Assembly (NCBI RefSeq): GCF_001643305.1
Contig: NZ_LSGW01000069.1
Location: 1 to 64,000, forward strand
Direction of reading: 5' to 3'
Source of the DNA: Aeromonas salmonicida subsp. salmonicida
GTDB taxonomy: Bacteria > Pseudomonadota > Gammaproteobacteria > Enterobacterales > Aeromonadaceae
DNA length: 64,000 nt
Both the position numbers and the translations under genes were made by a program. Below are positions 1 through 8,456 of the stretch, in pieces. The number at the start of each line of letters is the position of its first letter. Position 1 is the stretch's first letter. The notes under the pieces are model-generated. The model was not told the origin of the DNA, ran no database searches, and was given only the letters and a program-made list of their open reading frames with translations.

Positions 1-198
1 CCCAAATTCTGCCTGGTATTCCAGCCAGTTTACAGTCCTTTGGTTAATCACATCGAACGGCTGTGGCACAAGTTACATGAAACCATCACGCGCAATCATC
101 AATGCAGAGGGATGGCCAACCTGCTGGCTCGAGTGAAATACTTCATGGATACCGTGTCTCCTTTCCCCGGGAATGGCTATGGCACAGCGAAGGTGTAG
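1..198 (+). CDS. IS630-family transposase, C-terminal end (partial)
   Basis: The reading frame is open from base 1 to a TAG at 196-198 and gives the last 65 residues of a transposase. The motif YSPLVNHIERLWHKLHE followed by TRNH is the conserved region around the final acidic residue of the IS630/Tc1-type DDE catalytic domain, where the E of IERLW is the third catalytic acid. The rest of the element lies outside the window, so I cannot tell whether this copy is intact. I could not place the right terminal inverted repeat with confidence; it should lie between about 199 and 245, before the terminator hairpin at 248-283. Confidence 0.85.
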   Translation, partial: PKFCLVFQPVYSPLVNHIERLWHKLHETITRNHQCRGMANLLARVKYFMDTVSPFPGNGYGTAKV

Positions 199-247
199 AA
201 CTATTAGGATCAGTTATTTAGGCCCGGATTGCACTATTGCGGCCATC

Positions 248-283
248 AAAAAGCCCACCCTGAGTGACTCGGGGTGGGCTTTT
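248..283 (-). terminator. Rho-independent terminator, usable on both strands
   Basis: A near-perfect hairpin (AAAAGCCCACCC, loop, GGGTGGGCTTTT) is flanked by A and T runs. It lies 25 bases past the stop of the membrane protein gene on the minus strand and would also stop reading from the transposase side. Confidence 0.8.
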
Positions 284-307
284 CTATTCATGCAGTGCGG
301 TACGCTA

Positions 308-1027
308 TCAGGTCAGCTGGTGCAGCACGCTGGTCGCAGCTATCTGGGCAATGACGAGGCCGCACAGGGCGGTGGAGACCACAACGGGCACCGTCTCTTT
401 TTGCAGGTAGATGGGACTGAACCAGAGCAGCAGGGCTGCAATCAGCAAGATGGCCTGGGTCAACACACCGGGGATCAGGGCATCAAGCGCGGCACCATTG
501 CCCTGCCAGCCCACCAGCACAGCCAGCCAGAGCAGGCTCAGCATGGCAGCCACCAGCCCCGCCAGTGGCAGCAACAGATTGAACGCCTGCAGACGGTGGC
601 GGGCCCGCAGCAGCATCAGGTGTGCGAAGGCCGCCCCCAGCAAGGTCATCTGCAGCAGGCCGCTCAGCCAGCCCTGGATCTGCAGCAGGCCGACGCCATA
701 GACCAGCGGCGGCATGGCAGGCAGCCAGAGCAGGGTGGACGGAATGGCACGCTTGCCCTCCAGCCGTGACTGGGCAAGGGACAGCACTATCCCCAGGATC
801 AGGGCGGCGCCACCGCTCCAGACGAGCCAGCTCGCCACCTTGGCCTCCACCGCCAGCATCAGCGAGAGCCCGGTGATCACCCAGATGGAGAAGAGCTGGG
901 CCGTGATCCGCGAGCGCTGGCCCGGGCAGAGATCACCGCGCCACAACACTATGCCGAGGGCAATGAGGGCCCCCAGCGCCATCAAACCTGTCAGGGGAAA
1001 AAGCCAAAAAGGGAGTTGGACGAACAT
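308..1027 (-). CDS. Predicted integral membrane protein, function unknown
   Basis: A 239-residue, strongly hydrophobic protein with about seven or eight predicted membrane spans linked by short loops. I do not recognise the family and see no catalytic motif. I chose the ATG at 1027 because GGAGG sits just upstream and the protein then begins with hydrophobic sequence (MFVQLPFWLF). A longer frame reaching 1177 adds a polar, unlikely leader. The gene stands alone, about 190 bases downstream of ybjD on the same strand, and ends at a strong terminator. The even hydrophobicity and lack of charged spans could suit a small transporter or a membrane-bound accessory protein, but nothing more specific can be said. 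Confidence 0.7.
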   Translation of the reverse strand: MFVQLPFWLFPLTGLMALGALIALGIVLWRGDLCPGQRSRITAQLFSIWVITGLSLMLAVEAKVASWLVWSGGAALILGIVLSLAQSRLEGKRAIPSTLLWLPAMPPLVYGVGLLQIQGWLSGLLQMTLLGAAFAHLMLLRARHRLQAFNLLLPLAGLVAAMLSLLWLAVLVGWQGNGAALDALIPGVLTQAILLIAALLLWFSPIYLQKETVPVVVSTALCGLVIAQIAATSVLHQLT

Positions 1028-1218
1028 GACGCCTCCAGCAGCAAAGATTCGGGATGCGCCTGTGGGGCGCCAGAGAAGGGGCCGAGTATACCCAAACCCA
1101 GCCCCGTCCCCAATCTCTGCAAGCGCCTTGCGAGGGATTTGACGCTCAGCACCATCTGGATGACAAGGCGGGATCACTCTTGGCCAGCATCATTGGAGAC
1201 GCCGGCCAGCACAGGCCA

Positions 1219-2856
1219 TCAGCCCTGACCGCGCGCCAGTGCCACCACCTTGGCAAACATCTGCCTGATCACAGGCGGTATATGCTCGCCGCCGAGGCGC
1301 TCCGCCTCCTCCACCACCGCCAGCGCCATGCCGGGCTTGCTGCGATGATGAATGGCCTTGTTGATGATGCGCCCGGCATTGAGGGTCGAGCGGCCACCGA
1401 CCCCGGCCTCGCGCCGAAACACAGCTTCGAAGCCGTTGTGATAGAGGTAATGCTCGATATCAGCCGCCGGCAACTGGGTCAGCCGGTCTCGCTCCCGCTC
1501 CCCCTTGAGCAGCGCCCGGGCCGAGGTGGCGTATTTGATCCCCGCCTCGTCACCGTCGGTGAGCAGATGCCACTCGATGCCAAAGTCGCGCGCCACCTTG
1601 ATGAGGGGCGACTGACCGCACTGGGCAAATTCGATGATGCGCACCCCTTCCGCCCGCAGGCTGTAGCCGCAGATCTGGGCCAGCTCGGAGAGCAGCCAGA
1701 TCTCGGTCTCCCCCTCCACCAGCAGCCAGCAACGGGCAAACATCGACATGGGGCGGTTGATGCGCACATGAAAAGCAATCTTGCGCAAATCATCGCTGCT
1801 GTAACGCTCGCCCCCCAGCTGATGACAGACGATGTCCTGCTGGCGGCGCACCAGACGGCGCACCTGATTCAAAGGCAAGGAGGAGAGCAGGTCACCCGAA
1901 TTGGTGGTCAGCAGCTTCTGGCCCGGCAGGTGCTCCAGCAGACCCCAGGCCAGCGCCATCATGGTGGGGTGCAGGCGACTCTCGGGGTCTTCCAGGATCA
2001 TGATGGGCCGCGCCCCCTGTTCCAGCTCGCGGTTGCCACGGGCGTTGAGCAGGGTGGCCGCCATGCCTGCCATCGCCAATTGCAGCGCCCGGTTGTCGGC
2101 ATTGCGCAGCAGCGTCTGCAGATTGCCGGGATTGCGCAGTGTCATGGGGCGATTGACGATGTCCCGCTGGCTGCGAGGCTTGTGCTTCATGGGGGCAAGG
2201 GCGTTGAAGTAGTGATCCATAAGCTGGCGCACGGCCTGCAGCGCCTCTTTCAGCTCAGCCTCACCGATGCGCTGGGGTTCGTCGATGAGCTTGTCGGCCA
2301 GCTGGCTCAACCGGTTCTGTGACAAATCCCCCCACTGCAACATCTCGACCCCGTTGCGTGCGGTGCGGGCATCCCGCAGCCGGAACACAGGGTTCATGGT
2401 GATCAGCAGGCAGACCAGTTCATGGGCATTGTCGATGGGCAGGCTCTTGCCGATGCCGTCGAGAAAATCATGGGTGGTGAGCACGGAACCATCGGCCTGC
2501 AATTCGGCACTGGCGCGGTAGTGAATACGGTGGAATTTGTCTTTGTGCTTGACCCAGGAGGCACCAAGACGGGCAAGGCGATGGGAGTGCAGACACATCT
2601 GGGGTCTGTGTTCACTGAAGGTGAGCACCAGTTGCAGATGACGGGCGGGTGCGAGCTCGGGATCTTCCGGTTGGTGAAAATCATCGCTGCTGAACTGATA
2701 GGGTTCGGCATCCTGCCCCAACAGACACCAGAGGGCGCGCAGCAGGCTGGATTTGCCCCAGGCGTTCTCACCGATGAGAACCGTGGTGTTATCCAGCCCG
2801 AGCGAGAGGCGATTTATCCCGCGAAAACCTTTGACTTCAATGCGTTCCAGAAACAT
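1219..2856 (-). CDS. ybjD: OLD-family ATP-dependent nuclease YbjD
   Basis: A 545-residue protein, close to the 552 of E. coli YbjD, which it matches along its length. The N-terminal ABC-type ATPase carries a Walker A motif (GENAWGKSS, residues 29-37) and a Walker B-like stretch (IMILEDPESRLHP, about 285-297). The C-terminal half holds a TOPRIM nuclease domain with the conserved glutamate in LLVEGETE (about 381) and the DGDEAG acidic motif (434-439). OLD proteins pair an SMC-like ATPase with a TOPRIM metal-dependent nuclease; the cellular role of YbjD is unsettled. There is no partner gene of the Gabija type (no UvrD-like GajB neighbour), so this looks like the conserved housekeeping class and not a defence island component. 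The promoter should lie in 2857-3118. Confidence 0.92.
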   Translation of the reverse strand: MFLERIEVKGFRGINRLSLGLDNTTVLIGENAWGKSSLLRALWCLLGQDAEPYQFSSDDFHQPEDPELAPARHLQLVLTFSEHRPQMCLHSHRLARLGASWVKHKDKFHRIHYRASAELQADGSVLTTHDFLDGIGKSLPIDNAHELVCLLITMNPVFRLRDARTARNGVEMLQWGDLSQNRLSQLADKLIDEPQRIGEAELKEALQAVRQLMDHYFNALAPMKHKPRSQRDIVNRPMTLRNPGNLQTLLRNADNRALQLAMAGMAATLLNARGNRELEQGARPIMILEDPESRLHPTMMALAWGLLEHLPGQKLLTTNSGDLLSSLPLNQVRRLVRRQQDIVCHQLGGERYSSDDLRKIAFHVRINRPMSMFARCWLLVEGETEIWLLSELAQICGYSLRAEGVRIIEFAQCGQSPLIKVARDFGIEWHLLTDGDEAGIKYATSARALLKGERERDRLTQLPAADIEHYLYHNGFEAVFRREAGVGGRSTLNAGRIINKAIHHRSKPGMALAVVEEAERLGGEHIPPVIRQMFAKVVALARGQG

Positions 2857-3118
2857 GCAGCCATATCCAATCCATTCAGATGGCGCAATAGTGGCAAAGT
2901 TGCCGGAAAAAACCTATCGGGTCGTATCGATTTTCAGCGGGAACTGTGAGGCACTACGGGTTCGGGAGGGGTGGGAATACAGGTGCGATCTTGGGGAGCA
3001 TTCCAGTGGCTGAACCAAAGGTGACGAGTACGGGTCTGGCGTTTGCGATAATTCAATGGGCATTCCTTTCAATGGGTAAGTGGCAGATGGTACACCTCTT
3101 TTGCCCAGAGTCTCAGCG

Positions 3119-4006
3119 TTATCTGTGACGAGAAGATGACAATTGTGTACGCCACTGGCCCGGCGTGATGCCAAATGCCTCGCGAAAACGATTGCCGAAA
3201 TGCGCCTGGGAGGAGAAACCGCACAGGATGGCGATGCTGGCCAGGGAGTCGGATCCTGCCAGCAACTGCTTGGCCCGTTTGAGCCGCAGCCCAAGCAGAT
3301 AGCGATGGGGCGGACACCCCAGACTCTGGCCAAACATGCGGGCGAAGTGATATTCGCTGAGGCTAGCCTGCTGTGCCAGCTCAGCCAGGGTAACCGGCTC
3401 GGCCAGATGGGCTTGCAGGTACTCCTGTACCCGCCGGATCACACCGGGTGCCAGGCCGCCACGTACCTCGGGCAGGCCCGGCGCCTCCCGGGTGTGGTGG
3501 CGATAAGCATGCAGCATCAGCATCCAGACGCCGTGGGAGAGCGCCATACGGTCGATGCCGTGCTGCCACTCCAGCTTCATCAACTGTGTCTGTACCAGCA
3601 CGGATGCCTGGGGGTCATCGATGAAGGTCTTGTCTTCCAGCAGCAGATGGCGCCCCTCCTTGTCGCAGACCTGCTCGGCGATGCGGGTGAGATGGGCCGG
3701 CGTGAAATAGAGGTGGAAAAAACGGAACTCTTCGCGCACCAGCCACTCGGATCTGTGGTGATCCGGCATGATGCACACCTTGCCGGTGCCGCCATGGCCG
3801 CCGGGACCATCGAGGCGCTCAGTCTGCTCGCCCCCCTGCAAATAGACGCTCAGGGTATGGTGACCCGGCTTGTGATAGCGAGTCTGATCGTAGCAGTTGC
3901 GCCAGCTGGCCACCCCAAGGCCCGGCTCTAGCCAGCAGGAGTCTTCCAGCCGCGCTCCCGTGCTGACCAGTGCATCGAATACGCCCGCCTGTCTTATCTG
4001 TTGCAC
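3119..4006 (-). CDS. AraC-family transcriptional regulator
   Basis: The C-terminal hundred residues form a double helix-turn-helix of the AraC/XylS type: a first helix pair around VTLAELAQQASLSEYHFARMF and a second around DSLASIAILCGFSSQAHFGNR, ending in the classic TPGQWR. The N-terminal part (YHKPGHHTLSVYLQGG and following) looks like a cupin sensing domain. I prefer the GTG at 4006, preceded by GAGGTAGCAAG, which gives 295 residues. An in-frame ATG at 4039 has a poorer ribosome site, and a longer frame to 4135 is unlikely. The gene is divergent from a DMT-type exporter at 4162, so it probably controls that gene from the shared 155-base spacer. The ligand is unknown. Confidence 0.88.
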   Translation of the reverse strand: MQQIRQAGVFDALVSTGARLEDSCWLEPGLGVASWRNCYDQTRYHKPGHHTLSVYLQGGEQTERLDGPGGHGGTGKVCIMPDHHRSEWLVREEFRFFHLYFTPAHLTRIAEQVCDKEGRHLLLEDKTFIDDPQASVLVQTQLMKLEWQHGIDRMALSHGVWMLMLHAYRHHTREAPGLPEVRGGLAPGVIRRVQEYLQAHLAEPVTLAELAQQASLSEYHFARMFGQSLGCPPHRYLLGLRLKRAKQLLAGSDSLASIAILCGFSSQAHFGNRFREAFGITPGQWRTQLSSSRHR

Positions 4007-4161
4007 CTTGCTACCTCGCCCATCATGCCTTGCGGCCATCTTACCGCGCCAGCACGCCAAAGGCTGCGCCCGGCTGAAATAACCGCAAGATGGTGTAAGC
4101 CAGCACAACCTTGCCCGCCCCATGCTGTGGTCCATGCCATTCCCACTTCACCGGATGTGTT

Positions 4162-5079
4162 ATGAATCTCCTGCTCTATCTTGCCACCGTCCTTATCTGG
4201 GGCAGCACCTGGATCGCCATCGCCTGGCAGCTCGGACCCATTCCCATCGAGGTGTCCGTGCTCTATCGCTTCCTGCTGGCGGCGCTTGCGCTGTTTGCCC
4301 TGCTCACCGTCAGCGGCCGCTTCCCGCGCCTGCCCTGGGCGGGCCAGCGCTACGCGGCCCTGCTCGGCGCCCTGCTCTTTTCCACCAACTTTCTCTGCTT
4401 CTATCATGCCACCCTCTACATACCGAGTGGCCTGTCGGCGGTGATCTTCGCCAGTGCCAGCATCTTCAACGGCCTCAATCTCTGGCTGTTCGAGGGCAAA
4501 CGCCCAAACTTGCGCTGGCTGCAAGGATCCGTGCTGGGATTGTTTGGCACCCTGTTGCTGTTCTGGCCCGTGCTGGCGGATGCGCAACTGGGTGCAAACG
4601 GCTGGAAGGGGTTGCTGCTGGCCTGTGGCGGCACCCTCTGCTTCTCGCTGGGCAACCTGGTCTCTGCCCGCGGCCAGCGTCACGGCTATCACGTGCTGCA
4701 ACTGGTGCCCTGGGGCATGGTATACGGCGTCGTGCTGTTGCTGGGCTGGGTCACCCTGCTCGGCCAATCCCTGACCATACCGACCGACGGCCATTATCTG
4801 GCGGCCATGCTCTATCTCGCCCTGTTCGGCTCTGTCATCGCCTTCACTGCCTACCTCACACTCGTGGGCAGGATTGGCGCCAGCAAGGCCTCCTACGCCA
4901 CTGTGCTGTTCCCGCTGGTAGCGCTCACGCTCTCGACGTTTTATGAAGGGTTTGTCTGGCAGACGGTCTCAGTGGTGGGCGTTGTGATCAGTTTGCTCGG
5001 CAATCTGGTGATCTTCACCCCACCCTTGCGGGAGTGGCGCTGGCGGCCTGCCAAGGCGGTGAACGACACTTGCTCCTGA
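4162..5079 (+). CDS. EamA/DMT-superfamily transporter
   Basis: A 305-residue protein with about ten membrane spans arranged as two EamA repeats. The N-terminal signature (ATVLIWGSTWIAIAW) and the second-repeat start (GTLCFSLGNLVSARG) are typical of drug/metabolite transporters that export amino acids or other small metabolites. The ATG at 4162 lies at the start of the first hydrophobic span; its ribosome site is weak. An AraC gene is divergent upstream and a LysR gene follows 57 bases downstream on the same strand, so one or both regulators may control it. The substrate cannot be inferred. Confidence 0.88.
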   Translation: MNLLLYLATVLIWGSTWIAIAWQLGPIPIEVSVLYRFLLAALALFALLTVSGRFPRLPWAGQRYAALLGALLFSTNFLCFYHATLYIPSGLSAVIFASASIFNGLNLWLFEGKRPNLRWLQGSVLGLFGTLLLFWPVLADAQLGANGWKGLLLACGGTLCFSLGNLVSARGQRHGYHVLQLVPWGMVYGVVLLLGWVTLLGQSLTIPTDGHYLAAMLYLALFGSVIAFTAYLTLVGRIGASKASYATVLFPLVALTLSTFYEGFVWQTVSVVGVVISLLGNLVIFTPPLREWRWRPAKAVNDTCS

Positions 5080-5136
5080 CGCCATCAGCCCCTAAGGTAA
5101 CGCCATTCGATATACGGTGAGACACCAGGGGCCCTA

Positions 5137-6024
5137 ATGTTACTGGAAGGATTGGAGACACTCAGCCTGCTGGCAAGCGAGGGCACCATGGCCAAGGTGG
5201 CCAGCCGCCTCTACATCAGCCAGTCGGCGGTGAGCAAGCGCATTGGTCAGCTGGAGCTCCGCCTTGGCAAGAAGCTGATCGAGCCGGATGGCCGCCAGAT
5301 CCGGCTCACCCCCCAGGCGCGGGAGCTGCTCGACCGGGTGGCACCGAGTCTCGCCGAGATGAAGGGGGTGCTGGCCGACAGCCAGACCCTCACCGACCTG
5401 ACTCCCCTGCCGATCGCCTGCTCCGAAACCCTGCTGGCGGGCTACCTCGCCCGCTTCATGCACGACTATCTGGGCCGCGATCCCCATATTGCCCTCTCCA
5501 CCCATCACACCCCGGTGATCCTGGCCCGGGTGCGCAGTGGCGACGCCCTGCTCGGCATCTGTGCCGGTCGGCTGCCTCCCGGCCATGGCCTGGGAGCCGA
5601 GCTATTGCTGGAGGAGCCCTTCTATCTGGTTGGAAGCGATCAGGATGAGGGGATACCGGCAGATCAGCGGCCGTTCGAGCTGGGTCAGGGGCACAGGCTC
5701 AAGATCCTGACCATGGATCTGGATAACCCCTCCAACCGCTACCTGCGCGAACCCCTGACACAATTGGGCATGGTGCCCGCCATGGAGCTGGACTCCTATC
5801 TGGCGCTGATAGAACTCGCCAAGGCAGGCATAGGCCCTGTGCTGCTGCCGGCAGGTCTGCTGGCACTGGTGGGAGAACAGGGGGAAACGGCGCGCCCCTT
5901 GCCTGGGCTGGGGCGCCCTTTGCATCTGGTCTATCGCCAGAGCAGTCTGAAGCGGGAACGCATTGCGCAGCTGGTGAGTGCGCTGCGCAGGCACTTTCAT
6001 CATTTCAGCGGGTCGAGTCAATAA
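5137..6024 (+). CDS. LysR-family transcriptional regulator
   Basis: A 295-residue protein with the standard N-terminal winged HTH (TMAKVASRLYISQSAVSKRI, roughly residues 16-36) and a periplasmic-binding-protein-like effector domain from about residue 90. The total length is normal for the family. It follows the DMT transporter by 57 bases in the same direction and meets the TSUP transporter gene tail to tail, so it may act on the transporter pair. The ligand and target are unknown. The ATG at 5137 starts directly before the HTH region, which leaves little room for another start. Confidence 0.9.
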   Translation: MLLEGLETLSLLASEGTMAKVASRLYISQSAVSKRIGQLELRLGKKLIEPDGRQIRLTPQARELLDRVAPSLAEMKGVLADSQTLTDLTPLPIACSETLLAGYLARFMHDYLGRDPHIALSTHHTPVILARVRSGDALLGICAGRLPPGHGLGAELLLEEPFYLVGSDQDEGIPADQRPFELGQGHRLKILTMDLDNPSNRYLREPLTQLGMVPAMELDSYLALIELAKAGIGPVLLPAGLLALVGEQGETARPLPGLGRPLHLVYRQSSLKRERIAQLVSALRRHFHHFSGSSQ

Positions 6025-6072
6025 ACCCGTGCAAGCAGTAGAGAGCACGTGGTTATAAGCAGATCTGCCGTC

Positions 6073-6852
6073 TCACTGGATCCAGGCAAACAGCTCGGGA
6101 TACTGGCTCCACATCAATTTGGCTGACATCAGCACAGAGACGGTCACCAGCAGGGGCTTGATGAGCTTGACCCCTTTCTTCAGTACCAGTCTGGAGCCAA
6201 CACGGGCACCGATAAACTGCCCCAGCGCCATGCAGAAACCAACGCTCCACACCACCTTGCCACCCAGGGCAAAAAACAGCAGGGAGGCAAGGTTGGAGGT
6301 TAAATTCAGGAGCTTGGTGTGTGCTGTGGCCCGCGCCATGCCAAAACCCGCCAGCGCCACGAAGCCGATGGCAAAAAACGACCCTGTGCCCGGGCCGAAG
6401 AAGCCGTCATAAAAGCCCACTCCACCCCCCACCAACAGCGCAAACACCATGGGGGTCAGGCGGCGTGCGCTCTCTGCATCGCTCACTCTGGGGGAGAAAA
6501 AGAAGTAGCAGGCAAACGCCATCAGCAGGAAGGGCAAGAGCCGTTCCAGAATGGCGGCGTCTATGGTCTGCACCGCCAGGGTGCCGATGGCGGCACCGAT
6601 AAAGGTGCAGATCACCGCAGGCCAGATCATGGCCCACTCCAGCAACCCCTTGCGGGCATAAAACCAGGTAGCCGAGAAGGAGCCAAAACTGCTCTGCAGT
6701 TTATTGGTGCCCAGTACCAGCGCCGGCGGCATGCCGGTCGCCAGCAGGGCGGGGACGGTCAAGAGGCCACCGCCGCCGGCAATGGCATCGATAAAGCCGG
6801 CAATCAGCGCCACCCCGAACAGGGCGAGCAGGGTAAACAGTTCCAATTCCAT
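6073..6852 (-). CDS. yfcA: TSUP-family membrane transporter, YfcA-like
   Basis: A 259-residue protein closely resembling E. coli YfcA. It has the duplicated TauE/SafE (TSUP) signatures: LIAGFIDAIAGGGGLLTVPA in the first half and GFYDGFFGPGTGSFFA in the second, with about eight membrane spans. TSUP proteins move sulfite, sulfonates or other anions across the inner membrane; the substrate of YfcA is not established. The ATG at 6852 has AGAGG seven bases upstream, and the longer frame to 6882 adds ten unlikely residues. It converges on the LysR gene with a 48-base gap and no clear terminator. Confidence 0.9.
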   Translation of the reverse strand: MELELFTLLALFGVALIAGFIDAIAGGGGLLTVPALLATGMPPALVLGTNKLQSSFGSFSATWFYARKGLLEWAMIWPAVICTFIGAAIGTLAVQTIDAAILERLLPFLLMAFACYFFFSPRVSDAESARRLTPMVFALLVGGGVGFYDGFFGPGTGSFFAIGFVALAGFGMARATAHTKLLNLTSNLASLLFFALGGKVVWSVGFCMALGQFIGARVGSRLVLKKGVKLIKPLLVTVSVLMSAKLMWSQYPELFAWIQ

Positions 6853-7050
6853 CCATAGACCTCTCGAGACAGGGTTGCCCACAAAAGAGGGGCCCCTTGT
6901 TGAATTTGCTGTGTAAACAAGCAGGACAAGCTGACTTGGCCGCTATCCTAAAGGCCGTGGGTTCATGAGGCTAACGAAACAGTGGCAGCCAATTGATTCC
7001 TGATTTTCATCAGTCTGGTTGGTCTCGCCTTGTTTGCCCCTGCCCCGCCA

Positions 7051-7815
7051 TCAGGCGGCGCTATCGGCCCGTTCATTCGGAACATTTCCCTTGAGTATCG
7101 CCAACGCCTGTTGCAGCTGCACTTCATCCTCACCGGGTGCGCGGCTGACACGGCCCGCCATGTAGCGACGGCTGAACAGATTGAACCAGAGCTGCAACGC
7201 TTGTCCGGCTTGCAGCTGACCGGCCACCTCCAGCACACAGGCCGCCACTTCCGCGGTACAGAGGTGTTCGTCGCAATTGGCGACCCGCATGCCATAGGTG
7301 GAGAGTGCATCCGGCTTGACCGCCAGCACGGGAAAACCATCCAGATAAGGGCTCATGTTGAACATCTTGCGCGCCTCGGGCCAGGTGCCGTCCAGCAGGA
7401 TAAAGAGCGGCTTCTTGCCGGGGGCGAGCATGACCTGTTCGGTCACTCGCGCCGGGTTTTTCTCGCACGCGGGGAATACCACATAGGGCTGCCAGACGGG
7501 ATCGGCCAGCAGGGCCAGCAACTCAGGATGGGGCTGGGTACGCTTCCAGAGAAAGGCCCAGGTGGTATCCGGCAGGACGTCGGCGATCAGGCGACCCGTG
7601 TTGGAGGGTTTCATGGGCTCGCTGTCATACATCAGCAGACAGAAGCCGGCCTCGGCCTTGAGCTCGGGCCGCCATTCACAGGCGCACCAGTCAGAGCGCA
7701 ACTGGCATGCCTCGCAGCGGGGCACAGTGCCACCACGGGCGAGAAAAGGACGGGTGGAGATGCTCTTGCGCCATACGCGCAGGCGATTGACGGCGTGATC
7801 TGGGATTGGCTTCAT
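7051..7815 (-). CDS. tapT: tRNA-uridine aminocarboxypropyltransferase (DTW domain)
   Basis: A 254-residue DTW-domain protein orthologous to E. coli YfiP/TapT, which transfers the 3-amino-3-carboxypropyl group of SAM to uridine 47 of tRNA to form acp3U. Visible features are the N-terminal cysteine cluster (CEACQLRSDWCAC, a probable metal site), the conserved LDGTWPEA motif that names the domain, and the downstream SPYLDGFPV and STYGMR segments. The ATG at 7815 gives a length a little above that of E. coli. The frame stays open much further upstream, but that part overlaps the divergent VOC gene and is not coding. The two genes share a 165-base spacer. Confidence 0.88.
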   Translation of the reverse strand: MKPIPDHAVNRLRVWRKSISTRPFLARGGTVPRCEACQLRSDWCACEWRPELKAEAGFCLLMYDSEPMKPSNTGRLIADVLPDTTWAFLWKRTQPHPELLALLADPVWQPYVVFPACEKNPARVTEQVMLAPGKKPLFILLDGTWPEARKMFNMSPYLDGFPVLAVKPDALSTYGMRVANCDEHLCTAEVAACVLEVAGQLQAGQALQLWFNLFSRRYMAGRVSRAPGEDEVQLQQALAILKGNVPNERADSAA

Positions 7816-7944
7816 GGGGGCGCGGCTCTGGCGGTGCACATTGCGGGAAAAAAGGGGGCAGATTGTAACGAGCCGTCCGCCGCGCAGCAAGGCCCCCCAT
7901 CCGGGCAAGCCGGGGTGCCACGCCTCTCTATACTTGGTCGTCAA

Positions 7945-7964
7945 CCCATGCGCCCACGCATGGG
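7945..7964. promoter_or_regulatory. Inverted repeat upstream of the VOC gene
   Basis: Perfect 8-base arms CCCATGCG and CGCATGGG around a four-base loop, ending about 16 bases before the VOC start codon and just before its GGAGG ribosome site. It could be an operator for the divergent pair or a 5' UTR hairpin; nothing in the sequence decides between these. Confidence 0.4.
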
Positions 7965-7980
7965 ATACTGGAGGACGACG

Positions 7981-8394
7981 ATGGCAGAACAAGATATGGC
8001 AAGAGAACATGCCCTGGCGGAAGGCACGGCCTTCACCTGGCACGAGCTCTATGTTCCGGACGCCGAGGCCGGGATCCGCTTTTATACCGAGGTGCTTGGC
8101 TGGGAGAGCCAGACCATGGCCATGGAGGGAGGCAACTACCCCATGCTGGTTGCCAATGGCAGGCCAATCGCCGGAGTACAGGCCACCCGGGGCAATCCCG
8201 AGATGGCCGGCGTACCGCCGCACTGGGCAACCTACATAGCGGTGGATGACGTGGACACCAGGGTGGCCAAAGTCAGCCAGCATGGAGGATCCGTGGTGGT
8301 GCCGGCCCTGAATATCCCGGAAGTCGGGCGCATGGCCCTGATTGCCGATCCACAAGGGGCGCATATCTGGCTGTTCACCCCGGAATCCATGTGA
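7981..8394 (+). CDS. VOC-family (glyoxalase-like) protein
   Basis: A 137-residue single-subunit vicinal-oxygen-chelate fold protein. The segments FTWHELYVPDAEAGIRFYTE, WATYIAVDDVDTRV and MALIADPQGAHIWLF match the paired beta-alpha-beta modules of the family and supply candidate metal ligands (H near residue 21, and late acidic or histidine positions). VOC proteins include glyoxalases, dioxygenases and resistance proteins, so no reaction can be assigned. A GGAGG ribosome site lies seven bases before the ATG. The gene is transcribed away from tapT and ends at a strong bidirectional terminator shared with ddl. Confidence 0.85.
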   Translation: MAEQDMAREHALAEGTAFTWHELYVPDAEAGIRFYTEVLGWESQTMAMEGGNYPMLVANGRPIAGVQATRGNPEMAGVPPHWATYIAVDDVDTRVAKVSQHGGSVVVPALNIPEVGRMALIADPQGAHIWLFTPESM

Positions 8395-8408
8395 CATCGC
8401 CAATCGCA

Positions 8409-8446
8409 ACAACAACAGAGGGGCCCGTGGGCCCCTCTGTTGTTTT
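8409..8446. terminator. Bidirectional terminator between VOC gene and ddl
   Basis: A long hairpin (AACAGAGGGGCCC, GT, GGGCCCCTCTGTT) flanked by TTTT on the plus strand. Its near-symmetry serves both convergent genes. Confidence 0.9.
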
Positions 8447-8456
8447 CGGCAAACCG

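Noticed and set aside
1219..2856. ybjD as part of an anti-phage defence system
   Set aside because: OLD nucleases occur in Gabija and related systems, but there is no UvrD-like or other defence partner beside it and the protein matches the conserved chromosomal YbjD along its length.
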